Assembly (NCBI RefSeq): GCF_010183535.1
Contig: NC_071333.1
Coordinates: forward strand, 124,001 to 188,000
Direction of reading: 5' to 3'
Length of the DNA stretch: 64,000 nucleotides
Source of the DNA: Caenorhabditis remanei
Lineage: Eukaryota; Nematoda; Chromadorea; Rhabditida; Rhabditidae
Below are positions 1 to 12,284 of this stretch, piece after piece. Under the pieces are notes generated by a model. The model worked only from the letters and a program-made list of their open reading frames with translations, did not search any database and was not told the DNA's origin. How positions within the stretch are numbered: position 1 is the stretch's first letter; each line of letters begins with the position of its first letter. A program made the position numbers and the translations under genes.

Positions 1-39
1 ATTTGTCTGGAATAGAAAATAGATAGAAATTGCCATAAT

Positions 40-106
40 TGTCAAGGCCCGGACCGGTAGAAAATTTCAAGGTCCGGACCGGGCCAGGCCTTGACATGTA
101 TGGAAA
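40..106. repeat. GC-rich foldback repeat (GGCCCGGACCGG type)
   Basis: A short inverted repeat: a TGTCAAGGCC-CGGACCGG arm is followed about 20 bases later by its partner ending in CCAGGCCTTGACA. Related GGCCCG-rich words occur near 15541, 35921, 40205 and 40442, so this is probably a small dispersed repeat family. No coding potential is seen. Confidence 0.5.
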
Positions 107-889
107 TTGGGGTTTTAGCTGAAAATTTTTCAACTCACGAGGTAAAAACCTCTGATCTGCTCTGGCGTTGGATTGTGATGGAGCTGCATGAACGCATGGT
201 CAAAGTCATACATTTTTGGCTGAAAAGTGATGAAAAATGAAGTTTGAACGTATTTCGGAAAGAATGCAAACCGTGCGGCAAAGTTGCGAAAAGCGCATGG
301 GCAGGTAAATGCAAATCCAGTCTTTTCAGAGGCTAAAGGGAGCCGATTTTCGTGTATTTTGAACGAAAAATTATTGAAATCCCAGATTTTTCACAGAAAA
401 TTTGGAGGTAAAAGAGATAGATACGCTTCACTTAGAGACCTTATAACTAGAAATGGGTTACTGTAGTTATTTTTGTTTTCAATATTCCGACCAAAAACTG
501 AAGAGTCGCACTCAATTTTCTTCCGTTTCGGTAGCAAGTTTTTGCAAGGGCCGCGCATTTCTCCCAACTGCGCGATTTTTTCAAATTGTTGTTTTTAGGA
601 GATGAAAAGGGAATTATCTGTGACAAAACTTACTTATTCGCGTTTTTATTGTTCACGTCGACTGGGATTGCAATAGAAGCAGAGGTAGATAGCCAGTTCG
701 ATTAGTCACACGTTATTGAAGTCACAGAACATGAATGGCATGATAGAGAATCTTTGGAGGTAGGATTCACCGTGTTCTGATATTTAAAATTAAGAAAAAT
801 ATCTACATCAAATAACGGAATAGGGAACTAACCGATGTCTTGGTTATGGGATTTCTAGTTTCCATCAATGTACAACAAGGAATATCCGC
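107..889. other. non-coding stretch, no gene recognised
   Basis: No convincing coding exon. The segment near 447-466 contains CTAGAAATGGGTTACTGTAG, the core word of a minisatellite found elsewhere in the window (25.7, 41.3 and 44.1 kb). Confidence 0.4.
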
Positions 890-1215
890 CCACAGCTTGC
901 TTTGGCCTACTAGAAATCTTCCTGGTGGCCCATCCAGTCTTGGCATTCACTTCTCTCCGCGGATTACTAGAAATCCTGGAAGTCCCTTCTCTCCTGGCAT
1001 AACATGATTTAGTGCTTCTGCTAATCCTGGCGTCTGTCTCTTACTGGATATCCCGAGAATCCTGGTTGTCTTGGTAAACCGGCTCCCACAAGTTCTCTCT
1101 TGAATCGAATTCCTGGTGAGAATCCGTTTTCTCCTTGAAAACCAGGTGTCGTCCAACAGGTCCTGGAATTGTATTTCCTTGTTGTCGTCCTGGGAATCCA
1201 GATTCTCTCTGAAAT
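890..1215 (-). pseudogene. decayed collagen (Gly-X-Y) exon fragment
   Basis: On the minus strand a TTTCAG acceptor is followed by short Gly-X-Y stretches (GFPGRQ, TIPGPVG, GFQGENGF, MPGEKGLPGF, DGPPG) spread over all three frames and broken by frameshifts and stops. The pattern is that of a collagen triple-helix exon, possibly type IV-like because the repeats are interrupted. There is no intact reading frame, start or C-terminal domain, so it is read as a relic. The flanking sequence shows no other collagen exon. Confidence 0.55.
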
Positions 1216-2341
1216 AAATGAATATTTGAACCAAAATCTTTATGAAACGAATTGTGTTACCGTTAATCCTGAGATAACTGAATGTCCGACTTATCTGGAA
1301 ATCCTGGGACCCTCCAAACCCAGCTTTACTTTTCAATCTCACTTAACTTTGAATGCACAAAAAATTACCGCAATGACAAAACGAAAAACTAGAAGAGAAA
1401 AAATTCAATTAACAAAAATTGAATTTTTGCGATTTCTAGGTATTTTTCAAAAATGTTCTATTCAAAAACCAATTAAAAACCTATTTTCCGACACAAAGTC
1501 AAAAAGAAACATTTTAAAAGGGCAAAAACTCATCGAAATTCTACAAAAATCGCTGCAAAAGACGGCTGGTGACGTCACAGTCAGCAAACGCGCTCCACCG
1601 CTCACACTCAAATTGCCCGCAAAATACGAATCGAACCCGCGAAATCAATGTCGGGATGCCCGTTTTTCCTCATTTTCCTTCGGTTTTTCTGATTTTTTCG
1701 TGATTCTCTATGTAAAAAACGCGTAAAAACCCGATTTTTCATCCCAAAAATCTATTCAAATTCAATTTTTCATCACTTTCCAGCCAATAATGTCAGATTC
1801 TCGTTTTTCCTCGATTTGTATCGTTTTTCCTAGTTTTCCCTCGATTTTCTTCCGATTTTTTATATTTATCTGTAACTTTTCGAGTTAAAAACACGTAAAA
1901 ACCCGATTGTTGACTTCAAAAATTCGTTAAAACTCTGTTTCTCATCAGTTATCAGTCAAAAACGACAAATTATCGAAGATGGGTGTTCGGCAAGGTTTCT
2001 GTGCTGTAAATGAAATCTTCTGCGTCGTTTTATAGTTTCTTACCCAAAAATCGACGTTTTCCGTCCAAAATCTGCCACTTCGGGGGTCAATAGTGATCTG
2101 AAGAAGTTCGCTTTGAATAACTGCTTCTGAAAGTCAGAAATTCGGACAAATTTCGAGTTTTTTCATAGAAAACTATTATTTTAGGCAGGAAGGTGCCGAA
2201 AATTAAACATTTTTGGGTGTATTTTAATGAAAAATAGCGACAAATAGGTGTATTTCATCAACATTTCCATCTTTTCCGATTTTCCCGTTACTTTCCGACC
2301 CTTTTCTCCATCGTTTCTTCACCAATGCTTCTCATTTTTCA
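1216..2341. other. intergenic / upstream region of the MBT gene
   Basis: AT-rich with many AATTTTTC-type words typical of nematode non-coding DNA. A 185-codon open frame at 1169-1726 (+) has low-complexity composition and no recognisable domain. A splice-acceptor-like CATTTTTCAG ends at 2342, just before the MBT gene start, and could be a trans-splice site or the end of a 5' intron. Confidence 0.4.
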
Positions 2342-2346
2342 GTCAA

Positions 2347-5094
2347 ATGTCACGACTACCACAAACCGATTATCTGAAAGTCGTGAGGTGCGGCGAGGCG
2401 AAAGAGAAACGACTCGGCTTGTCGTACTCGTGGGAAACCCATTTGAGGGCGTTCGAAAACGGATCGAAGACGGAGAAATATATTCCGGTGGAGGCGTTCA
2501 ACACGAATACCAATATCGATTTTAAGGACATTCTGAAAGAGGGCCTTATTGTGAGTGGGGATGGAAATGAATATGTTGGGATTCTAGGCTAATTCTAAGG
2601 AACTTTTATTACTGACGAATATGCTAAAATCGCTTCAATAAGTGTTCTCCTGACTCAAAATGAGATCTGGTGAAAGAGTTTTTCCGCGCGGCCGTTTAGT
2701 CATCTCTAACAAGATTTCTGATCATTTTCTTGAGAATCCAAACTTGCGGACGTTGCGAGTGAGATTAATCGGTCAAGATCGGTAAGATCGGCTGAAATCG
2801 GTACAGATTGGCAATTTCAAATGATCTTAGCCGATCTCAGCCGATCTTATTTTCTGAAATATCGGAATCTGAAGTTTAAAAAAGTCCCCTAAACCCCATT
2901 TCCAGTTCGAATGCAAAATTCACGATTACGACAAAGTGACAGACGGTGTCCAATGTCGCTGGTTCGCGCGGATCCAGAAAGTGTGCGGCTACCGTGTGTT
3001 GGCTCAATTCATCGCCAGTGACAAGAAGTTTTGGACGAATATGCTCACTGCGGAGATTCATAATATGCCAGAGTAAGAGATTTGTGAAGGTTTTTGAAGC
3101 CATTCTGAATTTTCAGCGCCGATTCAAAAGATCCAAAAATGGTGGAGGTCGCGTATGTTCCGCCGTATCACGTAGCCGAGGAGTATGAAAACGATCTGGA
3201 GAGTTTTATTCGGGTAAGTGAGCGTTTTTCTAGTGAAAAATCGCCGAAAAACTGCTTTAACTAGGAAATGTTGGGGAGAAATTCCATCAATATGATGTTT
3301 TTTTCGGCGGAATTCCCCGTTTCCGACGAAAAAATGTGAAATTCTAGCTGATTTCCGCTCTGAAAATGATATTTCTTAGGCTCAATTTTTCAAATGTTTG
3401 AATTTCAAGCATAAAATCTGTCAAAAAGGGTTGGAAACCCGCCAAAAATTGACAGTTGAAGTTCAGAAATAGTCCCGAATCCTTTGAGAAAGCAAAAATC
3501 GCCCAGAAATTGAAAATTTCCTCTCTAAAAACGTGTTTCAGAACGCGCTCGAGAGTGAAGTCTACGGTCAGAATACTCTTGCCCATAACCACGACGACAA
3601 ACTGAATCGCCTTCACGACTCTCGCTTCCACGTAGATCAACGTCTGGAACTTCTGAATTACACGAATTCCCAGGAGATACGAGTCGCCCGAATCCAGGAG
3701 ATCGCAGGTCGCCGACTCAGTGTTGTGGTATGCGACGAAGATTCACCGGTGCCGTTGGGTGAAGCCGATCGTCAAACTCAGAGCAACGAGTCACTGTATT
3801 GGATAGACGAGGCGTCTTTCTTCATATTTCCCGTGGGCTTCGCGGCCGTCAACGGCTACAAATTGTCGGCGAAAAAGGATTACATCGCGCATACGAAACG
3901 TATCGCGGCGGATCTGAAAGCGGGGAAAACGCCGAAATTTTTGGAGGAAGACGTGACTTTCGACGATTTGCCGCATGAAAAAGTGGACGAAGAGGCCTGG
4001 AAACGCGTCAAAGTCGGACAAAAATTCGAGTTGATCGATCCGTTGGATCAAAAATTCCAGATTCTCCACGTGGCATCAATTATCAGTTTCTGTGAGACCG
4101 ATGGATATATGATTGTGGGAATGGACGGTCCAGATCAACTAGATGACAGTTTCCCTATTCATATCAATAATACGTTCATGTTTCCTGTTGGATACGCAGA
4201 GAGAAATGGATTGAAGTTGGCGGATCCTCCTGGATTCGAGGGAACATTCAATTGGACGGATTATTTGAAGGAGGAGAACGCAGAGAGAATGCCGTTGGAA
4301 CTGTTCAGAACCGAACCCACTCAGGAGAGGTTGAACATGTTTCAGGTATGGCTGGAAATGGCTGAATATCGTTGAAAAACTCTACGGAGAAAACTTGATT
4401 TCTAAAGATTTTTCTGATTTCGGACAAATTTCATACCAATTTTTTATTTTTTAGCCGATTTACAGCCGATTTCATCGAGAAATTCAAAGAAACGGTGTTT
4501 TTCCGACAGAAATTTGCTAAAATCAGTTGTAAATCGGCCAAAGTAAGAGCAATTAGGATAAAATTGGCCCGGAATAAATGAAAATTTTTCGAAATTAAGT
4601 AATTACACTATTTCTTCCGGATTTTTCGAGATTTTGAGTAACGTTCAGTGATTTTTCATGATTTTCAGCCATTTTTTAGGTCGGAATGCGTCTCGAAGCG
4701 GCCGACATGTGTGAGAATCAATTCATCTGTCCTGCGACAATCACAGGAGTACACGGACGGATCATAAACGTCAATTACGACGGATGGGACGAGGAGTTCG
4801 ACGAACTCTACGATATTGAGTACGTTTTTAGCGGCAGAAATGGAAAATTTTGAGCAAACTGAAGGATTTTTCATTGAAAAATGTTATTTTTGGTCGAAAT
4901 TTGCGGAATTTTTCAATATAAATCAACATTTTTGATGATTGTCTTCTATTTTTCGCCTTTTTTTCACAATTTCAAAATTTTCAACAACGGACCCAGGAAA
5001 TTCCATTTTTTCCAGCTCCCACGACATTCTGCCGATCGGATGGTGCGAACTGCACGGCTACAGGCTCCAAGAGCCAAAACGAGAGGGTTATTAA
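2347..5094 (+). CDS. four-MBT-repeat chromatin protein (LIN-61/MBT-1 type)
   Basis: Six exons join in frame: 2347-2550, 2906-3072, 3117-3213, 3542-4345, 4680-4819 and 5016-5094, giving 496 residues. All introns are GT-AG with matching phases. Four MBT (malignant brain tumour) repeats are visible, roughly at residues 20-130, 160-265, 280-420 and 425-490. The clearest is the last one, with VGMRLEAADMCENQFICPAT, VNYDGWDEEFDELYD and LPIGWCELHGYRL. The second and third end in FPVGFAAVNGYKL and FPVGYAERNGLKL. MBT proteins bind lower-methylated histone lysines and repress transcription; in C. elegans LIN-61 has four repeats and acts in the synMuv pathway. Which orthologue this is (LIN-61 or MBT-1) cannot be decided here. 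The product is somewhat short for the family, so a 5' exon upstream of the acceptor at 2342 is possible. Confidence 0.88.
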
Positions 5095-5279
5095 TTGAAC
5101 TATTGATTTCTCAGCGCTTTTATCACCAAAAACCTCATATCTCAACTCTCAAAATGTTATTTTTGTTTGTATTATGATTGTGTTCTATGTGTAAGAGTGA
5201 GCTCTGTTGATAATCGCTGGAACTCGATGCCAAAAACCATGAAAAACGATGAAAAACGGTTCGAAATCACCTGGTTATC

Positions 5280-5285
5280 AATAAA
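5280..5285 (+). terminator. polyadenylation signal AATAAA of the MBT gene
   Basis: A canonical AATAAA lies about 185 bases after the MBT gene stop codon, in the context ATCAATAAAGTGC, and is the first good signal downstream. Confidence 0.55.
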
Positions 5286-6016
5286 GTGCACTTCTATATG
5301 ACTTGAAAGTCTAATATCTTTATTTTCTTCATTCTCACATTTTTCCTGTAAATCCTATTTCCGAGCTTTACTTCTCTGTAAAAACCGTAAATTATCAATT
5401 TTCTGTCACTTTTGACTTACTTTTTCACTTTTTTCCCTTCACAATTAAATTCTGTCTAACAAGTAGTAATGAAGTGCATACTTTGTCGCTGTCTTATTGT
5501 ATTATTAGAGTTTTTAATGGTTTAATAGTTATCAACCGGAAACAGTGAGAAAGTGTTATGTTTCGTAAAAAAAGACGACATATCATTCAATTTCAGTGAA
5601 AGTTTAGTGAAATGACTCGATTTTTGTTTCAAATGAGAAGAATTCAAGTAAAAAGCTTAAATTTTCATTTTCACAATTCCTGACGCTTTATTAGGCTTTC
5701 TAACTGATTTAGTGCATTCCATACTTATTATTGCCCAAAAACAAAAATTTTTAGTACAAAATCTGCTGAGATTGTGATCAATTCCGAAAATACAACAAAA
5801 ATCAATTTTTAGAGCGACTTTTAATGAACTTTATCAGTTTCAACACTAACTTTCCACTAAAACTCATTCAAAACTAAAAGTTTTGAGCTATCCCTTATCT
5901 ATTTTCTTTCCAGAACAAGGAAAAAGTAGTCAACTACAAAAATAATGAGAGAGACAAGTAGAGTCTTCTGAAATCATTCTCATCACGTCTACAGTAACCC
6001 ATTTCTAGTTATAAAG
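5286..6016. other. intergenic, no gene seen
   Basis: AT-rich. Near 5925-5990 and again at 6050-6105 there are two related copies of a segment containing CCAGAACAAGGAAAAA-GTAGTCAACTAC and ATGAGAGAGACA, an internal duplication about 125 bp apart. Near 5990-6011 the word CTACAGTAACCCATTTCTAG, the reverse complement of the minisatellite core, is present. Confidence 0.4.
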
Positions 6017-6764
6017 TCTTGAAGTGCAGCGTCTGTATCTCCTTTCTCTCCAGAACAAGGAAAAAATAGTCAACTACAAACCTCATGAGAGAGACATGTG
6101 GAATGTTCTGAAACCGTTTCTAACTTATCAGTAAATATATAATATACTACTAAAATTGTTACACTGCGTTTTGCAGCTTCCAAAACAGGCAAAACAAAAC
6201 AGACCGTGGTGTTAAATGCTTTCTCTTCTCTTATTGCAGCCCAAGAACCTTCTATTTGCGCTTAAAAACCAAATGACTTTCTGATAAATTTAAAGATTGT
6301 TTTAGCCAAGAAACTTACAGCATCCCTAGTTTGCCTTAACTAATTCCAATTCAAAATCAAATTTTCCCAATTTCTGCCGATTTTCAGTTTTCTGATCCAC
6401 TTTTCCTGCAGAATTAGTTTTATTTCCACATGAGAATGACGCACTCATTGAAAAAAAAACACAATATGTTGACAACAAAATTTGACAGTGAATTTGACAG
6501 TAAAACAATGAAAAACAGATATGGAGATCACACAAAAAGAGAGATACAGTATGAAAATTGATTTGGAGAAAATCACAGTAAATGGTCAACAAAAGAATCA
6601 GTGACGGTGCGGTCTTCTCTTTTCATTTTCGTATCTCCACTCCGAGTTTTCCTCATCGGACTCCGCCTCATCGGACTGCGCCTCATCAGTCTCTTCCTCA
6701 TCGGACCCTTCTTCATCTGACTCTGGATCATTTTCTTTGTCTGTTTCAACGAGTAAAGGTGGCG
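6017..6764. repeat. segmental duplication, left half of block A (copy at 45.19-45.94 kb)
   Basis: From TCTTGAAGTGCAGCGTCTG onward this stretch matches 45189-45936 almost base for base in the same orientation. It continues on the far side of the LTR element at 13088-13511. It holds the last coding part and 3' flank of the minus-strand acidic-tail gene. Confidence 0.9.
6760..6764. repeat. target-site duplication TGGCG, left
   Basis: The five bases TGGCG directly before the left LTR recur at 13088-13092 directly after the right LTR. The uninterrupted copy of this locus has a single TGGCG at 45932-45936, as expected for an empty site. Confidence 0.9.
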
Positions 6765-7555
6765 TGTTGTGGAATTATTCACTCCACAAGTCGTACTCTT
6801 GCATAATAAATACTAAATACAATAATATAAAAATATCTGATCCAAATCAGTAAAAGGAGCAAAGCTCCGTCCTTCTAACCCGCCTTTTCAGCTTCCCCGT
6901 CGTCCTTTTCCCTGGAATCGCCTCCTTCTGTTTTCCTCTTCACTGTCCCGCTGCATCCGCGCTCTGCTGGACATTTCTCTGCGTCGCGACTCACTTGCCG
7001 TGGAGATGGCCTGCCGTCGGCGGAGGCAAGTTCGAATCGGTGGAATGACGACCGACGGACCGCTATCACGTTTCTCCCTTTTTTCCCTAATTTAATATGT
7101 TTTCCACCTTTCATTATCTTTAATTAATTTAGTCCTTTTAACTGTAAATTCCCCCTGTTCCCGTAGCAACCAAGAAAGCCCACAACAACGTGGCAAATGA
7201 CTGGCCTAAAATTCCTTATAAAATCATTACATTTATAACGCAAATCACCACGCGTACCCCTTTCCACAATAATAAATCTTTATGATTACCACCAATTCTT
7301 CGTTCTCTCTCTCTCTCTCCTTTCAGGTCTCTCACATCTTCATACACTTAGTCCTAAAATCACTATAAACTTAGTCTTTTCTCTATCTTTCTTCTAATCA
7401 CACACTCTCTTAGTCCTCTCGTCACTGTCTCTCCTTACTATCTCCGTCGTCTCTTCGTTTCCTTCACTTCCTCTCCGTTATCTATCACTCTTCCTGTCTA
7501 CTACTGCCTGGCTTGTGCTCCTAAAGGGACTAACCCTTCCTTTATGGGCACAAAA
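6765..7555 (+). repeat. 5' LTR of the BEL/Pao element (791 bp)
   Basis: Begins TGTTGTGGAATTATTC and runs to GGGCACAAAA; the same sequence stands at 12297-13087. It contains an AATAAA near 6804 and a pyrimidine-rich CTCTCTCTCT stretch near 7305. The 3' boundary is set by the target duplication and by the primer-binding site that follows; the ending is not the usual CA, so the exact edge may be off by up to three bases. Confidence 0.9.
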
Positions 7556-7567
7556 TGGTGCATCTCC
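7556..7567 (+). other. primer-binding site, probably tRNA-Gly
   Basis: TGGTGCATC directly after the LTR begins with TGG, the complement of a tRNA CCA end. The nine bases fit the 3' end of a tRNA-Gly(GCC) as I recall it (GATGCACCA). The tRNA identity is from memory and should be treated as tentative. Confidence 0.6.
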
Positions 7568-10137
7568 CTCTATTACGAACTCGAGCATACCACTGAACCC
7601 GAACCCACCACTGAACCGTCATCACTGACGTAAATCATTCACCCAAATCAAAAAATTGCATCACTGCAAAAATCGATATTTTCACACCTTTATCGGAAAA
7701 GCACCCCGATCACCATCTTTCACCAAAACAATGCAATTTTAAACTATTCCAGATAAAAGCGAAAGCATTTCGAACTGAAATATCACAATTTCAGCCAGAA
7801 AATGACAATTTTCGAATAAAAATGAGCGATTCACGCTAAAAATACCGAAATCTCAGTCGCATATCCAAATTTCAAACTTATTCATGAGAAACTTAAATTA
7901 TAGAGCAATTCGAGCAAAATCGATAGCAAGAGCAATCAAATACGCCAGAATTCCGTTAAAATTAGAGTTAAAAATCAATAAAAATCAGAAAAATATGCAT
8001 AAAAATTCAAGTTTCATCGTGCTAATAACATCTCATTCTCATTCCTTCTGAACCAATACTCCAAAGCAGAAGACGTTATTCCTCTTTCAAAGTAAGCATC
8101 AAAAACCATTCAGAACGCTCAGCAAGACAGACACAGTAAACAGTCTCAAACTATTCCGAAAACTCGAATCCCTTCGTAATATCGCATCCACCACAAGTGC
8201 GCTGTCAAAATAGACTCCGAAAACCATTCATTTCTGCTTATATCCGTCGTTATTGGAGATAAAACTCTGAATTTCTAAAAATCGTTCTGAAAATGGATTC
8301 TACACACCATTTCTCATTCATCTTTACACGTATCATCTTCAAATATAAAACTTCAATTAATCGATAATCATCGGGTGATAGTAGTGCGTAGCGCTCACGC
8401 TCCTCGAACGCACAAGACGCTCCTTAAAGCACAAGTGTATGAACAACGCATAAGTGTATAACAGACGCAACAACATTCAAAGGCGCACGCTCTACAGTAG
8501 TTTTCAAAATATAAAAATGAGCAATAATTTCGAAATTCGAAAAAATTTCGGAAATATTTTATTCTCTCATCAGTTTAATCGCATAATTTTTTTCTAAAAA
8601 CTCTTTTTTCTCGAAAATCTCGTCGAGTACCTTCAATCAACCTGTTTACCACCCTAATCCCTATCTCTCCCCACACAAATAGACAAAAACAAAACATAAA
8701 AAGAGCTATAATTTCGAAATTCAAAGAGAACATCACTTTCTCTCAGCAGTTTAATCGCATATAATTTTCTCTCGAAAATCCCATCAAGTTTTTTCGAACA
8801 ACCTGTTTTTCTATTCTCATCCCAATCTCTCTCTCTCCTTTTCCAACCGAACAGATCTCTACCGAGTCTTCTCCATCGAACACAACGCACAACAACGTCG
8901 GAACAAAAAGGAGAAAAGGCTCCAAAGTAAGTATTTCTTTCAAAATTATCAAAAAATCAATATGAAAAAGATCAAAAGGCTAAGAAATATTTCGAAATAG
9001 TTAGAATTCTCACTTAAAAAGCCGTATTAACGAGCGATTATCTTAAATCAATACTCAATAGCTAGAAATTATGTCAATTTAGTAAACATTCATCAACGTA
9101 TTAGTTATATCTGTCGACTACAACAATAATCGACTAATAATAATCATTAACCAGCCCGAATTAACAATATTCAAAGCCCAATTACCATAATTCACACCGC
9201 ATTAACATAAGTCATCCTCTCTAAATCTCTCTCCTTCCCTCTACTATCTCCCTAGTTCTCTTCTCCACTCTTCCTCTTTATTTTCTCTATTCTCTTAGTT
9301 CCTCTTAACCCATAAACCTCTTCAAGTCCACTTTCACCCCAAACCCGAACATAACTGCTGATAAAGAACACAGCAGAATTCACCAAACATAATACAATCG
9401 CTGACTAATCACCCAGCACGAAATAAAACATCGACTGAAACACGTCGCTTCCGTAATTAACACATCTGTTTTACAGATCAACCGATTCGTCCACCGATTC
9501 TAACCGGACGATGAAGTCAACGTGACAAGCAAATCACTTCCACCCCTCCCTCTTCCTATAGTAATCTTTAATCAGTTTCCCCACAATCTTTTCTTCCCTC
9601 CCTTTTCATGTTAACCCCCTGTTTTTTTCTTTCATGTTGGCGCAAGCCATGGTTTATGCACAATAAACCAAATCAAGTTGAACACTTAGTCAACATGTCT
9701 TATTCTCTTATGCTACACTAGACCTCTCCCGCAAAGGATGTCTAATTTTTATAGTTGGGCCTCTCCCGCCCATGGACGCCCCCCGGTTAAAAGTAGGATC
9801 AGCTACCAATAGTTAAAGGATAACACCAACAAGATACACTATGCAGAGAGACAAGGGTTTGTGGAGTCGACACCACGAAACCTTAGGCAACTCTCTCTCA
9901 TTAGCCCTTCTGCGCAGAAGGGATAAATCTTGACACAATCCACCGTAACTCGAGATACGAACTATTGATACCTGACGACTGCTACTCTGTGATGCAAAAC
10001 CTCTATGTTTCTACACCGCTGTGTTTCGTTTTCTCTCTTTCCCTTTCTCCCTCTTCTCGTTCGGTCGTAAAGACCTCTCTCCCCTCTAATCTATATGTTT
10101 CCAGAATCTCAACAGTTTTTCGTGCTCTCTCTCCAAC
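7568..10137 (+). other. long non-coding leader of the BEL/Pao element
   Basis: About 2.57 kb without a useful open frame and without recognisable pol remnants. Two related segments near 8513-8640 and 8701-8790 share ATAATTTCGAAATTC, CAGTTTAATCGCAT and TCTCGAAAATC, so the leader contains an internal diverged duplication. Splice-donor-like GTAAGCAT (8087) and GTAAGTAT (8926) and an acceptor-like GTTTCCAG ending at 10103 suggest that the gag mRNA leader may be spliced; this is inference. A perfect 18-bp palindrome lies at 9905-9922. Confidence 0.6.
9905..9922. repeat. perfect 18-bp palindrome in the element leader
   Basis: CCCTTCTGCGCAGAAGGG reads the same on both strands. It lies about 215 bases upstream of gag and could form a hairpin in the RNA or a dimerisation loop in genomic RNA; the role is inferred only from position. 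Confidence 0.6.
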
Positions 10138-12264
10138 ATGGCTCCAGGTCCCCCCGCTCCTCCTCCTCGCACCGCGCGACAAAGGATCGGAACGATCCAG
10201 AGCTACGTTACTTCCTTCGACAAACAAATCGACAAGGTCATCGATGGAGCAAGACTGTGGCAGCGAGACCAAAAAGTCATCCGCGACCAAGAAGCTTCGG
10301 AAGGCGGTCAACAACATGATGTGGATCGCGTCCATGCGCCTCGGATCGCAGAGTCCCTGCAACGGATGCTGCAACAAGTCGGTGAGCTTCCTGTTCTCTT
10401 AGGAAACAAGGTATCTGACGCTAAGTCTAAAGCATTCGAGTCAGGATCCGACCCAGAAGAAGTCGAGTCATTAGGACTCGCACTGGTATCTAGTTATGCT
10501 CCGATCCTGAATGAAAAGAAAGCAATCATAGCAGATCTGCTTACAATTCTAACTGCTTACACTGTGTCTTATGAGTTAAATGTCAGCGTTCCAGTTTCTC
10601 CAGAAGAAATTTTGGAGGAAATGGAACGCTCCTTCGAGGAGTCCAGTCTCCAAGAAGAAGAGAAAGAGTTATCACCACCTCTTAGCTCTGTATCACCCAC
10701 ACCTTCCACCAGCCCACCTACTCACCGTATCACCAGCCCACCAACTCACCCAAACCATACACCAAATACTGAAACATCCACCCATGAGGAATATAGTTCA
10801 GCTCACCCTCAGCCACACCATATCCCTGAAACACCAATTCTTTCGGCTACAGGAGGAAACCTCCATGACCAAGGAAACACAAGAGCATCCGAAAAAATTT
10901 CGGACACTTACTTCAATTCAAACTTCCGTAATCCAAAAGTACAACAGCTTTTCGATAATACCAGAAACTACAGTACCCACCTACCACACCACTCGCAAAG
11001 ACAACCAAACAACACCGAATATTCCAAGCTACCCGAGCACTCAGCATACAGAGGAAACTCTCAAGACGCTCGTAAGACTCAGAACCCAGACAACAATCCA
11101 ACACGTTCAAAAATTCACAACAATGAATACTACTCAAATCAACAACAAATTCCACATAACTATCAAAGGTTCTCTAATGAGTCCAACCAACAACTAGACT
11201 CAGAAGTGAACAAAAACATTGAAGCGGCGATAAGCCAACAGAGACCAGCCACGTGCGAACTCTGCGAAGGAAGACATCATCTCTCCACCTGCACGGTGGA
11301 TAAGGACACACTCAGAAGATACTGTGTGAACACAAACAGGTGCATGGAGTGCACATCCCTCCTTCACACCTATCACAACTGTCCTCTGCGTCAGTTAAAA
11401 AATGAAGAGGCCGAAAGGCAACTACGGGAAAAAGAATTGGAGCGGAGCCTACTCAAGAACTCCAACTCAGCGGAAAATCACGCTCCAACCGCTACGTCAA
11501 CTCCGAAACCGGAAAGGGCTCAGTCAATGCACGAGAGCTTCCTACCAGAACCGAAGAAGAAAGCGTCCCATTACAAACCGAACGAAAACCAAAGACAAAG
11601 AAAAGATTCAGATGAAGAATCCGTTCAAGAAGAACGAAACAGAGTTCCAAGATACATGAGCAGCGCACAGAGTTTACAACTGCTCGACCATTTCCGACGC
11701 TGCACACCATTCTCTGGAGACAAGTCATATTACCCCAAATTCCGAACACTATTCAACAAAATAGTAACGCTAGGAGACACTGATCTCGATATTGCCAGAG
11801 ACATTCTGCTCGAAAAGGTTACTGGACAAGCCGCTGTACATCGTTCTCTCGTAACGGATGCAACAAAAGCAATCCGAGCTACATTCCAGAGCTTAGACAA
11901 AGTCTACATGGACCATGTGAGCGTCACCAGTCTCGCAAGAGATCTGGAAAACGTGAGAGTACCATCTGACAGCTCAGCAAACTTCACCCACCACCTCTGT
12001 GTAGCAAGACAACTTTACGATCGCATTAACGAAGCCGACCCAGAGTTCTTCACATACCACCACACTTTAGCTCTACTGGCAAAAATGCCGTACCCAGTAC
12101 GACAACGATGCGCAGTGAAAAGAGAAAATAGAACAATCACACCTGAATACGTGTTCGAAAAAGCAGATTCGTTTCTCAGTGAAATGCTAGCAGATGAAGA
12201 ACTAACAGGAAGGTGTCCAGAAAAGGATGGTCTGAATTCACACGGACTAGGTTCCGCCGACTAA
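10138..12264 (+). CDS. BEL/Pao-type Gag polyprotein
   Basis: 708 residues, uninterrupted. The N-terminus is Pro-rich (MAPGPPAPPP) and followed by a helical region. Residues about 160-350 are low-complexity, rich in Ser, Thr, Pro, His and Asn. Residues about 372-420 hold a Cys/His cluster (CELCEGRHHLSTC, RCMEC, HTYHNC) typical of BEL/Pao Gag zinc-binding regions. Residues about 505-700 match the Pao Gag domain style (DUF1759-like), with TPFSGDKSYYPKFRTLF, LLEKVTGQAA and LPYP-like KMPYPVRQRC. It should package element RNA. No protease or RT follows; the stop at 12262 lies about 20 bases before the purine tract. The start was chosen as the first Met of the long frame, 34 bases after an acceptor-like CAG. 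Confidence 0.9.
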   Translation: MAPGPPAPPPRTARQRIGTIQSYVTSFDKQIDKVIDGARLWQRDQKVIRDQEASEGGQQHDVDRVHAPRIAESLQRMLQQVGELPVLLGNKVSDAKSKAFESGSDPEEVESLGLALVSSYAPILNEKKAIIADLLTILTAYTVSYELNVSVPVSPEEILEEMERSFEESSLQEEEKELSPPLSSVSPTPSTSPPTHRITSPPTHPNHTPNTETSTHEEYSSAHPQPHHIPETPILSATGGNLHDQGNTRASEKISDTYFNSNFRNPKVQQLFDNTRNYSTHLPHHSQRQPNNTEYSKLPEHSAYRGNSQDARKTQNPDNNPTRSKIHNNEYYSNQQQIPHNYQRFSNESNQQLDSEVNKNIEAAISQQRPATCELCEGRHHLSTCTVDKDTLRRYCVNTNRCMECTSLLHTYHNCPLRQLKNEEAERQLREKELERSLLKNSNSAENHAPTATSTPKPERAQSMHESFLPEPKKKASHYKPNENQRQRKDSDEESVQEERNRVPRYMSSAQSLQLLDHFRRCTPFSGDKSYYPKFRTLFNKIVTLGDTDLDIARDILLEKVTGQAAVHRSLVTDATKAIRATFQSLDKVYMDHVSVTSLARDLENVRVPSDSSANFTHHLCVARQLYDRINEADPEFFTYHHTLALLAKMPYPVRQRCAVKRENRTITPEYVFEKADSFLSEMLADEELTGRCPEKDGLNSHGLGSAD

Positions 12265-12284
12265 TTTTATAGCCGGACCTTTGC

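Noticed and set aside
10003..10377. 124-codon minus-strand frame over the gag start
   Set aside because: Antisense shadow of gag and its leader.
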